Part shown: piece after piece, positions 1 through 11,336 of the stretch
How the letters are laid out: each line of letters begins with the position of its first letter
Position numbering within the stretch: position 1 is the first letter of the stretch
DNA from: Pseudomonas fragi
GTDB lineage: Bacteria > Pseudomonadota > Gammaproteobacteria > Pseudomonadales > Pseudomonadaceae
Reading direction: 5' to 3'
DNA length: 64,000 nt
NCBI RefSeq assembly: GCF_900105835.1
Contig: NZ_LT629783.1
Coordinates: 4,176,501-4,240,500 of the forward strand
Translations under genes and position numbers: made by a program
The notes under the pieces: generated by a model
What the model was told of the DNA's origin: nothing
Databases searched by the model: none
The model's input: the letters and a program-made list of their open reading frames with translations, nothing else

Positions 1-280
1 TGGCCCAGCGCGCTTGTTGCTGCAAAAAGTGCTGGGCGGCCAGTACCAGCTTTTGACGCTTGCGTGCATCAATGCTGGCCAGTGCGCCACCCCATTGCGC
101 GTGTTGGCGGTAACGAACTTCGACGAATACTACTGTATCGCCGTCAAGCATGACCAGATCCAGCTCGCCACGCTTGCATGACCAGTTCTGCGCCAGCAGG
201 CGCAAACCCTGTTGCTCAAGATGCCGCAGCGCCAGGCGCTCGGCATCCTTGCCAGCTTGCTGGCTTGAGCGTTCGTGCAT
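1..280 (-). CDS. yraN: YraN/UPF0102 family nuclease-fold protein (partial, C-terminus beyond window)
   Basis: This is the first 93 codons of a YraN-family protein; the rest lies left of the window. The family has an endonuclease-like fold and normally about 120 residues, but its role is not settled. Reading leftward from the ATG at 280-278, the protein begins [20 protein letters not shown] and carries the family's core signature, [10 protein letters not shown] followed by VVFVEVRYR, which supplies the acidic residues of the nuclease-like active site. The ATG overlaps the lpoA stop codon by one base (TGATG), so it is probably translated by coupling to lpoA in a single leftward transcript. The lpoA-yraN pairing is typical of gammaproteobacteria. 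Confidence 0.9.
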   Translation of the reverse strand, partial: MHERSSQQAGKDAERLALRHLEQQGLRLLAQNWSCKRGELDLVMLDGDTVVFVEVRYRQHAQWGGALASIDARKRQKLVLAAQHFLQQQARWA

Positions 281-2052
281 CAGTTGATCGTAGCCGGCAA
301 GCGTTGGGGCTGGCCATTGGTGAATTCGGCCCACGGCAGCTGGCGTTCCACGCGCTGTGTCGGGCTCATGCTCAGGCTGCCGGACATACCGTCAATCCGG
401 CTGTCGGGCAGGGCCTTGAGCTGGCCCAGGCTCGGTGCCAGGCGGTAGGCGTCAATGCCCATCGCGTACAGGCGCCCCAGGCTGCCACCGGCTTGTGGCC
501 ATTGTGCGGTCACTTGCTGGCGCAGCGGGTTGCTCGGATCGAGCAGCCAGGGGGTTTCGCAGAAACGGATGCCGTTCATGTCGTTGTACTGGTTCTGGTC
601 GCCGCTGGCGCTGAACACATGGGACGTCGCGTAAACCGGCAGGTCGCCAGCGTACTGGTAGTTCAGGGTCGGTTTGATCTGCTGAGCCTGCTGCGGGGTG
701 GCGGCGAGGAACAGGAACTGCATGTCCTGGCGCCGTGTTGGCTCGGCCGAACCGCCGTTTTTGCGCAGTTGCACCAGATCGGCGACTTGCTGGGCCAGGG
801 CCACAGGCTTGTCGATATGCTCCACGCCGACAAGGGTGCCGCCGTGGGCTTCCCATTCCTGGCGGAAGGCCTTGAGTACGCGGTCGCCCCATTCGCCGAC
901 CGGCACCATCGCGCCGGCGCGGGTCAGGCCGTCGGCCCGGGCGCGACGCGCCACTTCACGGGCTTCGTCTTCAGCCGCCAGACCGAACTGGAACAGTTGC
1001 GCCGGGCCTTGTGTGCCTTCGCTGTAGTTCAGGGCCAGGGTGGTGATCGGCAATTGCTGGCGGGTGCTGAGTTGCTTGACCAGGGATTTCTCCAGCGGGC
1101 CCACCACCAGTTGCACGCCGTCGGCCTGGGCCTGACGGTAGAAGTCGTCCAGGGAGGTCAGGCGTGAGCTGTCATAGAACTGAATGCTTGGCGGGTTTTG
1201 CCCGGCTTGTTGGGCCTGGTAGTGCGCAGCCATGAAACCATCACGCAGGGCCTTGCTCACCGAGGCCAACTGGCCGTCCTGTGGCAGCAGCAGGGCGATT
1301 TTGGTCAGGGGCTGGCTGGCCAGTTCCTTGAGCTTGATCAGCGGTGTCGGCAGCTGGAGGGCGGCCGGATGAGCCGGGTTCTGCGCGCGCCACTGGTCAA
1401 TGGCGTTCTGTTGGTCTTGCAGGGTGCCGGCGCTCTTTACGGCCAGGGCCAGGGATATCCAGCCGCCCAACACATCATTGCTCTGGCTGTGCAGTTGCTC
1501 GACCGGCAAGCTGGCCACCAGCGCCCAGATAGCGTCGTTGTTGCTGGTGGCGGCTTCGCCGGTCAGGTTCGGGCTCAGCGCTGCGCGTTCGCGGGCGGCG
1601 GCCAGGGCCTGGCCGTCAGCCTCCAGGGCGCGGGCATGGACAGTGCGGGTGCGCACTTGCAGGTCCACTGGCAGCTCGGCCAGGATCGCCGTGCTTGGAT
1701 GGTTCAGGGCAGCGACTGCGGCCTTGGGGTCATTGCGGCTCATCGCCAGCTCGGCTGCCAGGGTGTTGGCAAAGACCTGTTGGGCGGGCTTGAGTGAGTC
1801 CAGCGGGACCATGGCCAGGATCTGCGCGGCGCGAGCATTGTTTTGCTGGCGCTGGGCAAGATCGGCTGCCGACAGGCGGAGCAGGGCGGCTTTTTCCGGG
1901 TTGGTGCTCTCGGCGGCCTGCTGGAGCAATTGCTCGAGGCTGGCATCCGGGGTCCGTGGAAGTTCGCCAAGGCTGGACGAGGGCGAGCTGGCGCAAGCCG
2001 CCAACAGGGCAGCAAGGCAGAGGGCAGTGAACAGCCGCAGGCAAGCGATCAT
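280..2052 (-). CDS. lpoA: LpoA family outer-membrane lipoprotein, penicillin-binding protein activator
   Basis: LpoA is an outer-membrane lipoprotein that reaches through the periplasm and stimulates the peptidoglycan synthase PBP1A. The start chosen is the ATG at 2052 because AGGAA lies just upstream; an upstream in-frame Met at 2076 has no such site and would bury the signal peptide. From that start the protein has 590 residues, a hydrophobic signal segment and an LAAC lipobox with the acylated Cys at residue 20. The N-terminal half looks helical and TPR-like; the second half, from about residue 240 ([20 protein letters not shown]), is a periplasmic-binding-protein-like domain, as in LpoA. 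It is divergent from rsmI and precedes yraN. Placement in the family is secure; activation of a PBP is inferred from the family. Confidence 0.9.
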   Translation of the reverse strand: MIACLRLFTALCLAALLAACASSPSSSLGELPRTPDASLEQLLQQAAESTNPEKAALLRLSAADLAQRQQNNARAAQILAMVPLDSLKPAQQVFANTLAAELAMSRNDPKAAVAALNHPSTAILAELPVDLQVRTRTVHARALEADGQALAAARERAALSPNLTGEAATSNNDAIWALVASLPVEQLHSQSNDVLGGWISLALAVKSAGTLQDQQNAIDQWRAQNPAHPAALQLPTPLIKLKELASQPLTKIALLLPQDGQLASVSKALRDGFMAAHYQAQQAGQNPPSIQFYDSSRLTSLDDFYRQAQADGVQLVVGPLEKSLVKQLSTRQQLPITTLALNYSEGTQGPAQLFQFGLAAEDEAREVARRARADGLTRAGAMVPVGEWGDRVLKAFRQEWEAHGGTLVGVEHIDKPVALAQQVADLVQLRKNGGSAEPTRRQDMQFLFLAATPQQAQQIKPTLNYQYAGDLPVYATSHVFSASGDQNQYNDMNGIRFCETPWLLDPSNPLRQQVTAQWPQAGGSLGRLYAMGIDAYRLAPSLGQLKALPDSRIDGMSGSLSMSPTQRVERQLPWAEFTNGQPQRLPATIN

Positions 2053-2269
2053 GTAGTGTTCCTGATACTCGATCAAATGAGTTGGGAAGTGTACCCAAGC
2101 ACTGGCCGGGGCGCGATGTTAGCGGCAATAAAGCCTGAATTTAGATGCGTTCTGTACGTTGTGGCAGTAAAAGTTTACCCGCTTGGCGTTTTGCGGCCTG
2201 CAGGGTGGGTGCGTTCATGAGGGCTCTACGCGCTACAATGGCGCCTTTAACTCTTATGAGGTGTGCGTT

Positions 2270-3142
2270 TTGACTGCTCCAGGTGATTTGAATTCCGTTC
2301 TTGGCTCACTTTATGTGGTGGCCACGCCCATCGGTAACCTGGACGACATCAGTGCGCGTGCGCTCAAGGTATTGCGTGACGTGTCGCTGATTGCGGCCGA
2401 AGACACGCGCCACTCCCTGCGCTTGATGCAGCACTTTGGTATTTCCACGCCGCTGGGCGCCTGTCACGAGCACAACGAGCGTGATGAGGGCAGCCGTTTT
2501 ATCCAGCGTTTGCTGGCGGGTGAAGATGTGGCGTTGATCTCTGATGCCGGTACGCCGCTGATTTCCGATCCGGGTTATCACCTTGTGCGCCAGGCACGGG
2601 CGGCCGGGGTCAAGGTTGTGCCCGTGCCGGGTGCCTGTGCCTTGATCGCCGCCTTGTCGGCTGCAGGCCTGCCTTCGGATCGCTTTATCTTTGAGGGGTT
2701 CCTGCCGGCCAAGGCCGTCGGGCGTCGTTCGCGCCTGCAGTTACTTAAAGAAGAGCCGCGCACGCTGATTTTTTACGAGGCGCCGCACCGTATTCTTGAG
2801 TGCCTGCAAGATCTTGAATTGGTATTTGGGCCTGAGCGTCCGGCATTGCTGGCGCGAGAGCTGACCAAAACCTTCGAGACGCTCAAGGGCTTGCCTTTGT
2901 CCGAGTTGCGCGCTTTTGTTGAAAATGACAGTAATCAGCAGCGCGGCGAGTGCGTGGTTCTGGTTGCCGGCTGGACTGCGCCTGAAACAGAAGAGGCGGT
3001 CAGCAGTGAAGCGATGCGTATTCTCGACTTGTTGCTTAAAGAGATGCCACTCAAGCGTGCAGCTGCACTTGCCGCTGAAATAACCGGTGAGCGCAAAAAC
3101 GTCTTGTACCAAGTTGCACTTGAAAAGCAGAAAGCAGAGTAA
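2270..3142 (+). CDS. rsmI: 16S rRNA (cytidine(1402)-2'-O)-methyltransferase RsmI
   Basis: RsmI uses S-adenosylmethionine to 2'-O-methylate C1402 of 16S rRNA in the decoding centre, working with RsmH, which is encoded just downstream and methylates the N4 of the same base. The motif LYVVATPIGNLDDISARAL near the N-terminus and AEDTRHS, ISDAGTPLISDPG and PVPGACALIAALSAAGLPSD further on are classical for this tetrapyrrole-methylase-fold family. The open frame extends upstream to 2183, but the likely start is the TTG at 2270, which has GAGG seven bases before it; this gives 290 residues, the usual length. A TACAAT -10-like hexamer at 2234-2239 would give a short leader. The gene is divergent from lpoA. 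Confidence 0.93.
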   Translation: MTAPGDLNSVLGSLYVVATPIGNLDDISARALKVLRDVSLIAAEDTRHSLRLMQHFGISTPLGACHEHNERDEGSRFIQRLLAGEDVALISDAGTPLISDPGYHLVRQARAAGVKVVPVPGACALIAALSAAGLPSDRFIFEGFLPAKAVGRRSRLQLLKEEPRTLIFYEAPHRILECLQDLELVFGPERPALLARELTKTFETLKGLPLSELRAFVENDSNQQRGECVVLVAGWTAPETEEAVSSEAMRILDLLLKEMPLKRAAALAAEITGERKNVLYQVALEKQKAE

Positions 3143-3147
3143 CGATT

Positions 3148-3177
3148 GATATCAAGTGATGGCTTTTTGATATTTTT
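3148..3177 (+). terminator. weak AT-rich hairpin with T-run after rsmI
   Basis: ATATCAA at 3149-3155 can pair with TTGATAT at 3167-3173, and four more T follow. The stem is short and AT-rich, so termination would be inefficient. It sits directly after the rsmI stop and before the RNase P RNA promoter region. Confidence 0.35.
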
Positions 3178-3282
3178 GCAGGGCTGACCCCGTGACTAAA
3201 GGCCGCAACTCAGGCAAATCAACCTGCCTTGCGGCGTTTAACGCTTGTTCTATACGCTCTGTACAGTTAATCTTCGCGCCGG

Positions 3283-3636
3283 AGAGTCGATTGGACAGTC
3301 GCTGCCCTCTATGAAAATTAGGGGGGGGAGGAAAGTCCGGGCTCCATAGGGCGAAGTGCCAGGTAATGCCTGGGAGGCGTGAGCCTACGGAAAGTGCCAC
3401 AGAAAATAACCGCCTAAGCGCTTCGGCGCCGGTAAGGGTGAAAAGGTGCGGTAAGAGCGCACCGCACGACTGGCAACAGTTCGTGGCTAGGTAAACCCCA
3501 CTTGGAGCAAGACCAAATAGGGTCCCAAGGCGTGGCCCGCGCTGGGACCGGGTAGGTTGCTAAAGATGTCCAGTGATGGCCATCGTAGACGAATGACTGT
3601 TCACGACAGAACCCGGCTTACAGATCGACTCTCCAC
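3283..3636 (+). ncRNA. rnpB: RNase P RNA (catalytic M1-type RNA)
   Basis: This is the catalytic RNA of ribonuclease P, which removes 5' leaders from pre-tRNAs. The conserved first block GAGGAAAGTCCGGGCTCC is present near the 5' end, followed by the family's CACAGAAA element, the GGTAAGGGTGAAAAGGTG segment and, near the 3' end, TGACTGTTCACGACAGAACCCGGCTTACAGA. The terminal helix closes by pairing AGAGTCGA at the 5' end with TCGACTCT near 3625-3632; a CCACCTTTTTCT tail follows and probably terminates transcription. About 354 nt is normal for a type A RNase P RNA. TTGTTC at 3245-3250 and GTTAAT at 3266-3271 are a weak candidate promoter. The exact ends are estimates from the closing helix. Location between rsmI and mraZ is standard for Pseudomonas. 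Confidence 0.96.
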
Positions 3637-3888
3637 CTTTTTCTCTTATGCTTGCCCTGCAGGCAGATTGCTTTACTCGAAGTCGCTTTATCCCCCGCTA
3701 TTCAATGTCAGAATATTTCCCGACGTAATGCCGAAAAGTTCTTACTCTTAACAAACTACTTTAAGTTTGAAGTCTAGAGCTTTGAATTGGCAGCACGTCG
3801 CTGGTCAAAAAATCCCTCCGCTTACTGCTCCACGTCTGTTTCCCCTCCTAAATCTCCGTTATGTAAGGGTTTTCCTGTAGGCCGCTCC
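3637..3888. other. non-coding stretch between rnpB and the mra promoter
   Basis: No gene is visible. The segment opens with the T-rich rnpB tail. It contains a small inverted repeat, CAAACT at 3753-3758 pairing with AGTTTG at 3765-3770. It is less GC-rich than the flanking genes, and the short open frames that cross it have no ribosome-binding site or family resemblance. Confidence 0.6.
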
Positions 3889-3918
3889 TTGACGGTGGTG
3901 TGGGCGCATTCCTATAGT
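3889..3918 (+). promoter_or_regulatory. sigma70-type promoter of the mra/dcw cluster
   Basis: TTGACG at 3889-3894 and TATAGT at 3913-3918 are separated by 18 bases. Each hexamer matches the consensus at five of six positions. Initiation would fall near 3925, just ahead of the MraZ boxes and about 65 bases before the mraZ start. It is the only clear promoter before the sixteen closely packed genes that follow, as with Pmra in other bacteria. Confidence 0.75.
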
Positions 3919-3925
3919 GTGCATA

Positions 3926-3951
3926 AGTGGCGAAAAGTGGCATGAAGTGGG
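3926..3951 (+). promoter_or_regulatory. MraZ operator: three direct repeats with 10-bp phasing
   Basis: AGTGGC, AGTGGC and AGTGGG begin at 3926, 3936 and 3946, exactly one helical turn apart. MraZ is known to bind tandem TGGG-type direct repeats with about this period, between the promoter and its own gene, and to repress the cluster. The position right after the predicted transcription start fits autorepression. Binding itself is inferred from the pattern. Confidence 0.75.
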
Positions 3952-3991
3952 TTTTTTAGACGTAAAACGCTAATATTTGGAGATGCGACCA

Positions 3992-4447
3992 GTGTTTCGC
4001 GGAGCCAACGCAATCAGTCTCGATGCCAAGGGCCGACTCGCAATGCCGAGCCGGTACCGTGACGAGCTGATTTCGAGGAGCGCCGGGCAACTGATCGTGA
4101 CCATTGATGCGGTCGATCCCTGCTTGTGTGTGTACCCGCTGGATGAGTGGGAACTGATTGAAACCAAACTTCGGGCGCTGCCTTCATTGCGTGAAGAAAA
4201 CCGCCGTTTGCAACGTCTGTTGATTGGTAACGCCGTCGACCTTGAGCTCGATGGCAGTGGTCGTTTTCTGGTACCGCCCCGCTTGCGCGAATATGCCCGA
4301 CTGGACAAGCGCGCAATGCTGGTGGGCCAGCTGAACAAGTTTCAACTGTGGGACGAGGATGCCTGGGAAGCGGTTTCTGCCGCCGACCTTGCAGCCATTC
4401 AACAACCGGGCGCGATGCCTGACGAACTGCGTGATTTAATTCTGTGA
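3992..4447 (+). CDS. mraZ: transcriptional regulator MraZ
   Basis: MraZ is an AbrB-like DNA-binding protein that forms a ring and represses the dcw cluster from direct repeats upstream of its own gene. The protein has two SpoVT/AbrB-type repeats: [20 protein letters not shown] at the N-terminus and [20 protein letters not shown] at about residues 80-100, each holding the DxxGR core. Earlier in-frame starts exist at 3977 (TTG) and 3983 (ATG), but the GTG at 3992 has GGAG nine bases before it and gives 151 residues, the normal family length. Its stop overlaps the rsmH start (GTGA). It is the first gene of the cluster and sits behind a promoter with matching MraZ boxes. Confidence 0.94.
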   Translation: MFRGANAISLDAKGRLAMPSRYRDELISRSAGQLIVTIDAVDPCLCVYPLDEWELIETKLRALPSLREENRRLQRLLIGNAVDLELDGSGRFLVPPRLREYARLDKRAMLVGQLNKFQLWDEDAWEAVSAADLAAIQQPGAMPDELRDLIL

Positions 4448-5387
4448 CTATAGATAGCGGCTTCAACCACATCACCGTACTGCTCGACGAAGCCGTAGAG
4501 GCTCTCGCCGTACGCCCTGATGGATGCTATCTGGATGGCACCTTCGGTCGCGGCGGACATAGCCGCCTGATACTCCAGAAGCTCGGCCCTGAGGGGCGTC
4601 TGCTCGGGTTTGATAAAGATCCACAAGCGATTGCCACCGGGCAAGCGCTGGCGGCCGAAGACGGCCGCTTTGTCATTGTGCAGCGCAGTTTTGCCGAGAT
4701 GGGATCCGAAATTGCCGAGCGCGGCCTGGCTGGCAAGGTCGATGGCGTGCTGCTCGACCTGGGCGTGTCTTCGCCCCAGCTGGACGACCCGGAGCGTGGC
4801 TTCAGCTTTATGAACGACGGCCCCCTGGACATGCGCATGGACCCGGACCGCGGCATCAGTGCGGCCGAGTTCGTCAACACGGCGTCCCAGGAAGAAATCG
4901 CCCGCGTGTTCAAGGAATACGGCGAAGAGCGTTTCTCCGGGCGCATGGCGCGCGCGGTTGTCGAGCGTCGCGACATCAAGCCGTTCGAACGCACTGGCGA
5001 TCTGGCAGAAGTCCTGAAAGTGGCCAACCCGGCCTGGGAAAAGGGCAAGCACCCGGCAACCCGTACTTTCCAGGGCCTGCGCATTCATGTGAACAACGAA
5101 CTGGGTGATCTTGAGGCGGGCCTTGAAGCTGCCCTTGAGTCCCTGGCGATCGGCGGCCGCCTGGTCGTTATCAGCTTCCATTCGCTGGAAGACCGCATCG
5201 TCAAACTGTTCATGCGCAAACTGGTCAAGGGCGAACCTGACAACCTGCCACGCGGCTTGCCCGTGCAGCACGTTGCCTTTGTTCCGAAAATCAAGATTCA
5301 TGGCAAGGCACAAACCGCGTCTGAAGCCGAACTCAAAGCCAATCCGCGCTCGCGCAGCGCTGTCATGCGCGTCGCGGAGAAGCTTCG

Positions 5388-5391
<4 letters not shown>
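4444..5391 (+). CDS. rsmH: 16S rRNA (cytosine(1402)-N(4))-methyltransferase RsmH
   Basis: RsmH (MraW) methylates N4 of C1402 in 16S rRNA with S-adenosylmethionine and complements RsmI, encoded 1.3 kb upstream. Recognisable motifs are [13 protein letters not shown] at the N-terminus, the SAM-binding [42 protein letters not shown], and near the C-terminus [13 protein letters not shown] and [14 protein letters not shown]. The 315 residues match the family. Translation starts at a GTG overlapping the mraZ stop by four bases, and the stop in turn overlaps the ftsL TTG start, so the three genes look translationally coupled. Confidence 0.96.
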
Positions 5392-7425
<2,034 letters not shown>

Positions 7426-7426
<1 letters not shown>

Positions 7427-8889
7427 TGTCCCTGAGCCTGAACAAGATTTTTCCTCACGCCGGCCACGATCTGCTGATTCGTGAACTGAGCCTCGACAGC
7501 CGCACTGTACGCGCAGGTGATTTGTTCCTTGCGGTGCCTGGCGGCAAGCTCGATGGTCGTGAACATATAGCCGATGCGCTCAAGCGCGGTGCGGCTGCCG
7601 TGGCGTATGAAGTGGACGGCGCTGATGTGCTGCCCATCTCTGCGGTGCCGCTGATTCCGGTCAAAGGCCTGGCGGCGCAGTTGTCAGATATCGCCGGGCG
7701 CTTTTATGGTGAGCCTAGCCGTCATTTGAATCTGGTCGGGGTCACTGGCACCAACGGCAAAACCAGCGTTACGCAGCTGGTGGCCCAGGCGCTCGACCTG
7801 CTGGGTCAGCACTGCGGCATCGTCGGTACCCTGGGCACCGGGTTCTTTGGCGCGCTGCAAAGCGGCCGTCACACCACGCCGGACCCGATTGCCGTACAAG
7901 CCATGCTGGCCGACCTGAAAAAGGCCGGGGCCAAAGCGGTGGCGATGGAGGTTTCCTCCCACGGTTTGCATCAGGGCCGTGTCAGTGCCCTGGCATTCGA
8001 CGTTGCCGTGCTGACCAACCTGTCCCGCGATCATCTGGACTACCACGGCACGATGGAGGCTTACGCTGCCGCCAAGGCCAAGCTGTTTGCCTGGCCGGAC
8101 CTGCGTTGCCGCGTGCTCAACCTTGATGATGAATTCGGTCGTCAACTGGCCGGCGAAAAACACGATTCGCGCCTGATCAGCTACAGCCTTGAAGACGCCA
8201 GCGCCACCCTGTATTGCCGTGATGCGACCTTTGACGACGACGGCGTGCGCGCCACCGTGGTCACGGCGCAAGGCGAGCATCTGTTGCGCAGCTCCCTGCT
8301 GGGGCGTTTCAACCTGAGCAACGTATTGGCTGCCGTTGGCGCCTTGCTGGGGCTGGACTACCCGCTGGATGAAATTCTCAAAGTGCTGCCCAAACTGGAA
8401 GGCCCGGTCGGGCGCATGCAGCGTTTGGGTGGCGGCGACAAGCCGCTGGTGGTGGTCGACTACGCCCACACCCCGGATGCCCTGGAAAAAGTCCTGCTGG
8501 CCCTGCGCCCGCATGCCAAAGGTCAGCTGCTGTGCCTGTTCGGCTGTGGCGGCGACCGCGATCGCGGCAAGCGCCCGTTGATGGCGCAAGTGGTTGAACG
8601 TTTGGCTGACGGTGTACTGGTCACTGATGACAACCCGCGCAGCGAAGCACCGGGGCAAATTTTCGATGACATCCGTGAAGGTTTTATCGCTCCGCAGGAC
8701 GTCACGTTTGTTGCGGGCCGTGGCGATGCCATTGCGCAACTGATCGCTGGTGCCAGCGCCGATGACGTGATTGTGCTGGCCGGTAAAGGTCATGAGGACT
8801 ATCAGGAAATCAATGGCGAGCGCCATGATTTCTCTGATCTGGTCGAAGCCGAAAAAGCCCTGAACGCCTGGGAGGTCGCCCATGCTTAA
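7426..8889 (+). CDS. murE: UDP-N-acetylmuramoyl-L-alanyl-D-glutamate--2,6-diaminopimelate ligase
   Basis: MurE adds meso-diaminopimelate, with ATP, to the growing stem peptide of the cytoplasmic peptidoglycan precursor. The 487 residues contain the Mur ligase P-loop VTGTNGKTSVTQL at about residue 105, EVSSHGLHQGRV, NLSRDHLDYHG, and the C-terminal VVVDYAHTPDALEK and TDDNPRSE. DNPR is the motif that selects meso-DAP over lysine, so a DAP-type peptidoglycan is expected. The ATG overlaps the ftsI stop by one base (TAATG), with a strong AGGAGGG site before it inside ftsI. Its 3' end overlaps murF by eight bases. Confidence 0.97.
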
Positions 8890-10249
8890 GCCTCTGTTGC
8901 TAAGTGAAGTGGCCGCTGCCCTGCAAGGGCGTGTGGTCGAGGCCGACTGCCGGTTCAATGGCGTCAGCATCGACAGCCGGGCGATCACCAAGGGTCAGCT
9001 GTTTATCGCACTGACCGGGCCGCGCTTCGACGGTCACGATTATCTGAATGAAGTGGCCGCCAAGGGCGCCGTTGCCGCCCTGGTCGAGCGCGAAGTGCCG
9101 GAATCGGCACTCCCACAGCTGGTGGTTGCGGATACCCGCGAAGCACTTGGCCGATTGGGTGCGCTCAATCGTGCCGGCTATGACAAGCCGGTCGCGGCGA
9201 TCACTGGCTCCAGCGGCAAGACCACGGTTAAAGAAATGCTCGCCTGCATCCTGCGCACCCGTGGCCCGGTGCTGGCGACCAAAGGCAACCTGAACAACGA
9301 TCTGGGCGTGCCATTGACGCTGCTCGAACTGACCGCCGAGCATACGGCTGCGGTCATTGAGCTGGGTGCTTCGCGGGTCGGCGAAATTGCCTATACCGTG
9401 GCCATGACCCAGCCCCATGTGGCCGTGCTCAACAATGCCGGTACTGCCCATGTGGGCGAGTTCGGCGGCCCGGATAAAATCGTCGAGGCCAAAGGCGAAA
9501 TCATCGAAGGGCTGAAGGCCGACGGCATCGCTGTCCTGAATCTGGATGACAAGGCATTCGCCATCTGGAAGAACCGGGCTGCAGGGCGCAAGGTGCTGAG
9601 CTTTGCCCTGAGCAACCCTCAAGCCGACTTTTATGCCAGTGACCTGAGCCGTGACGCTCGCGGCTGCCCGGGCTTCACCTTGCACAGTCCGTTGGGTAGC
9701 GAGCGGGTACAACTTAACCTGCTGGGCACCCATAACGTGGCCAATGCACTGGCTGCCGCGGCCGCTGCTCATGCCCTGGGCGTGTCGCTGTTTGGCATCA
9801 AAACCGGCCTTGAGGCGGTGTTGCCGGTCAAGGGCCGTGCCGTTGCGCAAGTGACCGCAAGCGGCCTGCGAATTATTGATGACACTTACAACGCAAACCC
9901 CACCTCAATGTGCGCTGCCGTTGATATACTCGCCGCCTTTTCCGGCCGCACCGTCCTGGTGCTCGGAGATATTGGCGAACTGGGTGAGTGGGCGGAGCAA
10001 GGACATCGTGAAGTAGGCGCTTATGCCGCCGACAAAGTTTCAGCGCTCTATGCGGTGGGACCCATGATGGCTCATGCCGTCACTGCTTTTGGACACCAGG
10101 CTCGTCACTTCGCCAATCAGGCTGACCTGATCAAGGCGCTTCGCGCTGAGCACGAAACAAACACCACTATTTTGATCAAGGGCTCGCGTAGCGCTGCGAT
10201 GGAAAACGTCGTTGCGGCTCTGTGCGGTTCCAGCGGGGAGAAACATTAA
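8882..10249 (+). CDS. murF: UDP-N-acetylmuramoyl-tripeptide--D-alanyl-D-alanine ligase
   Basis: MurF attaches the D-Ala-D-Ala dipeptide, made by DdlB further along the cluster, to the UDP-MurNAc-tripeptide. Motifs in order are [18 protein letters not shown] in the N-terminal UDP-binding domain, the P-loop [31 protein letters not shown], the [12 protein letters not shown] segment, [13 protein letters not shown] and [11 protein letters not shown] in the C-terminal domain. It has 455 residues, normal for the family. The start lies eight bases inside murE, behind GGGAGG, and the stop overlaps the mraY ATG (TAATG). Confidence 0.97.
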   Translation: MLKPLLLSEVAAALQGRVVEADCRFNGVSIDSRAITKGQLFIALTGPRFDGHDYLNEVAAKGAVAALVEREVPESALPQLVVADTREALGRLGALNRAGYDKPVAAITGSSGKTTVKEMLACILRTRGPVLATKGNLNNDLGVPLTLLELTAEHTAAVIELGASRVGEIAYTVAMTQPHVAVLNNAGTAHVGEFGGPDKIVEAKGEIIEGLKADGIAVLNLDDKAFAIWKNRAAGRKVLSFALSNPQADFYASDLSRDARGCPGFTLHSPLGSERVQLNLLGTHNVANALAAAAAAHALGVSLFGIKTGLEAVLPVKGRAVAQVTASGLRIIDDTYNANPTSMCAAVDILAAFSGRTVLVLGDIGELGEWAEQGHREVGAYAADKVSALYAVGPMMAHAVTAFGHQARHFANQADLIKALRAEHETNTTILIKGSRSAAMENVVAALCGSSGEKH

Positions 10250-11331
10250 TGCTGCTGCTGCTAGCGGAGTATCTGCAACAGTTCTACAAAGGCTTCGCGG
10301 TCTTCCAGTACCTGTCCCTGCGCGGGATTCTCGGGGTGCTGACCGCGTTGACCTTGTCGCTGTGCCTGGGGCCGTGGATGATCCGCACCCTGCAAAACCG
10401 TCAGATCGGCCAGTCGGTGCGTAATGACGGCCCGCAATCGCACCTGTCCAAATCCGGCACCCCGACCATGGGCGGCGCGCTGATTCTGTCGGCCATCGCC
10501 ATCAGCACGCTGTTGTGGGCTGACCTGAGCAACCGTTATGTGTGGGTCGTGCTGATCGTGACCCTGCTGTTCGGCGCCATCGGCTGGGTTGACGACTACC
10601 GCAAGGTCATCGAGAAAAACTCCCGTGGCCTGCCGAGCCGCTGGAAGTATTTCTGGCAGTCGGTCTTCGGCCTGGGTGCAGCGATCTTCTTGTACGTCAC
10701 GGCGCCAAGCGCGGTGGAAACCACCCTGATCCTGCCCATCCTCAAGGATGCCAGCATCCCGCTGGGTATCGGCTTTGTGGTACTCACCTACTTTGTGATC
10801 GTAGGTTCGAGCAACGCGGTCAACCTGACTGACGGCCTCGATGGCCTGGCGATCATGCCGACCGTGATGGTAGGCGGCGCGCTGGGTATCTTCTGCTACC
10901 TGTCGGGCAACGTGAAATTTGCCGATTACCTGTTGATCCCGTATGTCCCGGGCGCGGGTGAGTTGATCGTGTTCTGCGGCGCATTGATTGGCGCCGGCCT
11001 GGGCTTTTTGTGGTTCAACACCTACCCCGCGCAAGTGTTTATGGGTGACGTCGGCGCACTGGCGCTGGGCGCAGCCCTGGGCACCATCGCCGTAATCGTG
11101 CGTCAGGAAATCGTGCTGTTCATCATGGGCGGTGTGTTCGTGATGGAAACCCTCTCGGTGGTGATCCAGGTAGCGTCCTTCAAGTTGACCGGCAAGCGGG
11201 TGTTCCGCATGGCGCCGATTCATCACCACTTTGAACTCAAGGGCTGGCCTGAGCCGCGAGTGATTGTCCGTTTCTGGATTATCACCGTGATCCTCGTGCT
11301 GGTTGGCCTTGCCACACTGAAGCTGAGGTAG
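10249..11331 (+). CDS. mraY: phospho-N-acetylmuramoyl-pentapeptide-transferase
   Basis: MraY transfers phospho-MurNAc-pentapeptide to undecaprenyl phosphate, giving lipid I at the inner face of the cytoplasmic membrane. It is a 360-residue polytopic protein with about ten membrane segments. Visible signatures are [33 protein letters not shown] with the catalytic aspartates, [31 protein letters not shown] and [13 protein letters not shown]. An upstream in-frame Met at 10222 lies inside murF; the ATG at 10249 overlaps the murF stop and gives the standard [11 protein letters not shown] start. It is followed by murD after five bases. Confidence 0.97.
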   Translation: MLLLLAEYLQQFYKGFAVFQYLSLRGILGVLTALTLSLCLGPWMIRTLQNRQIGQSVRNDGPQSHLSKSGTPTMGGALILSAIAISTLLWADLSNRYVWVVLIVTLLFGAIGWVDDYRKVIEKNSRGLPSRWKYFWQSVFGLGAAIFLYVTAPSAVETTLILPILKDASIPLGIGFVVLTYFVIVGSSNAVNLTDGLDGLAIMPTVMVGGALGIFCYLSGNVKFADYLLIPYVPGAGELIVFCGALIGAGLGFLWFNTYPAQVFMGDVGALALGAALGTIAVIVRQEIVLFIMGGVFVMETLSVVIQVASFKLTGKRVFRMAPIHHHFELKGWPEPRVIVRFWIITVILVLVGLATLKLR

Positions 11332-11336
11332 AACCT

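Noticed and set aside
3557..3751. 64-codon frame at the end of the RNase P RNA
   Set aside because: It overlaps the conserved 3' part of the catalytic RNA and has no ribosome-binding site.
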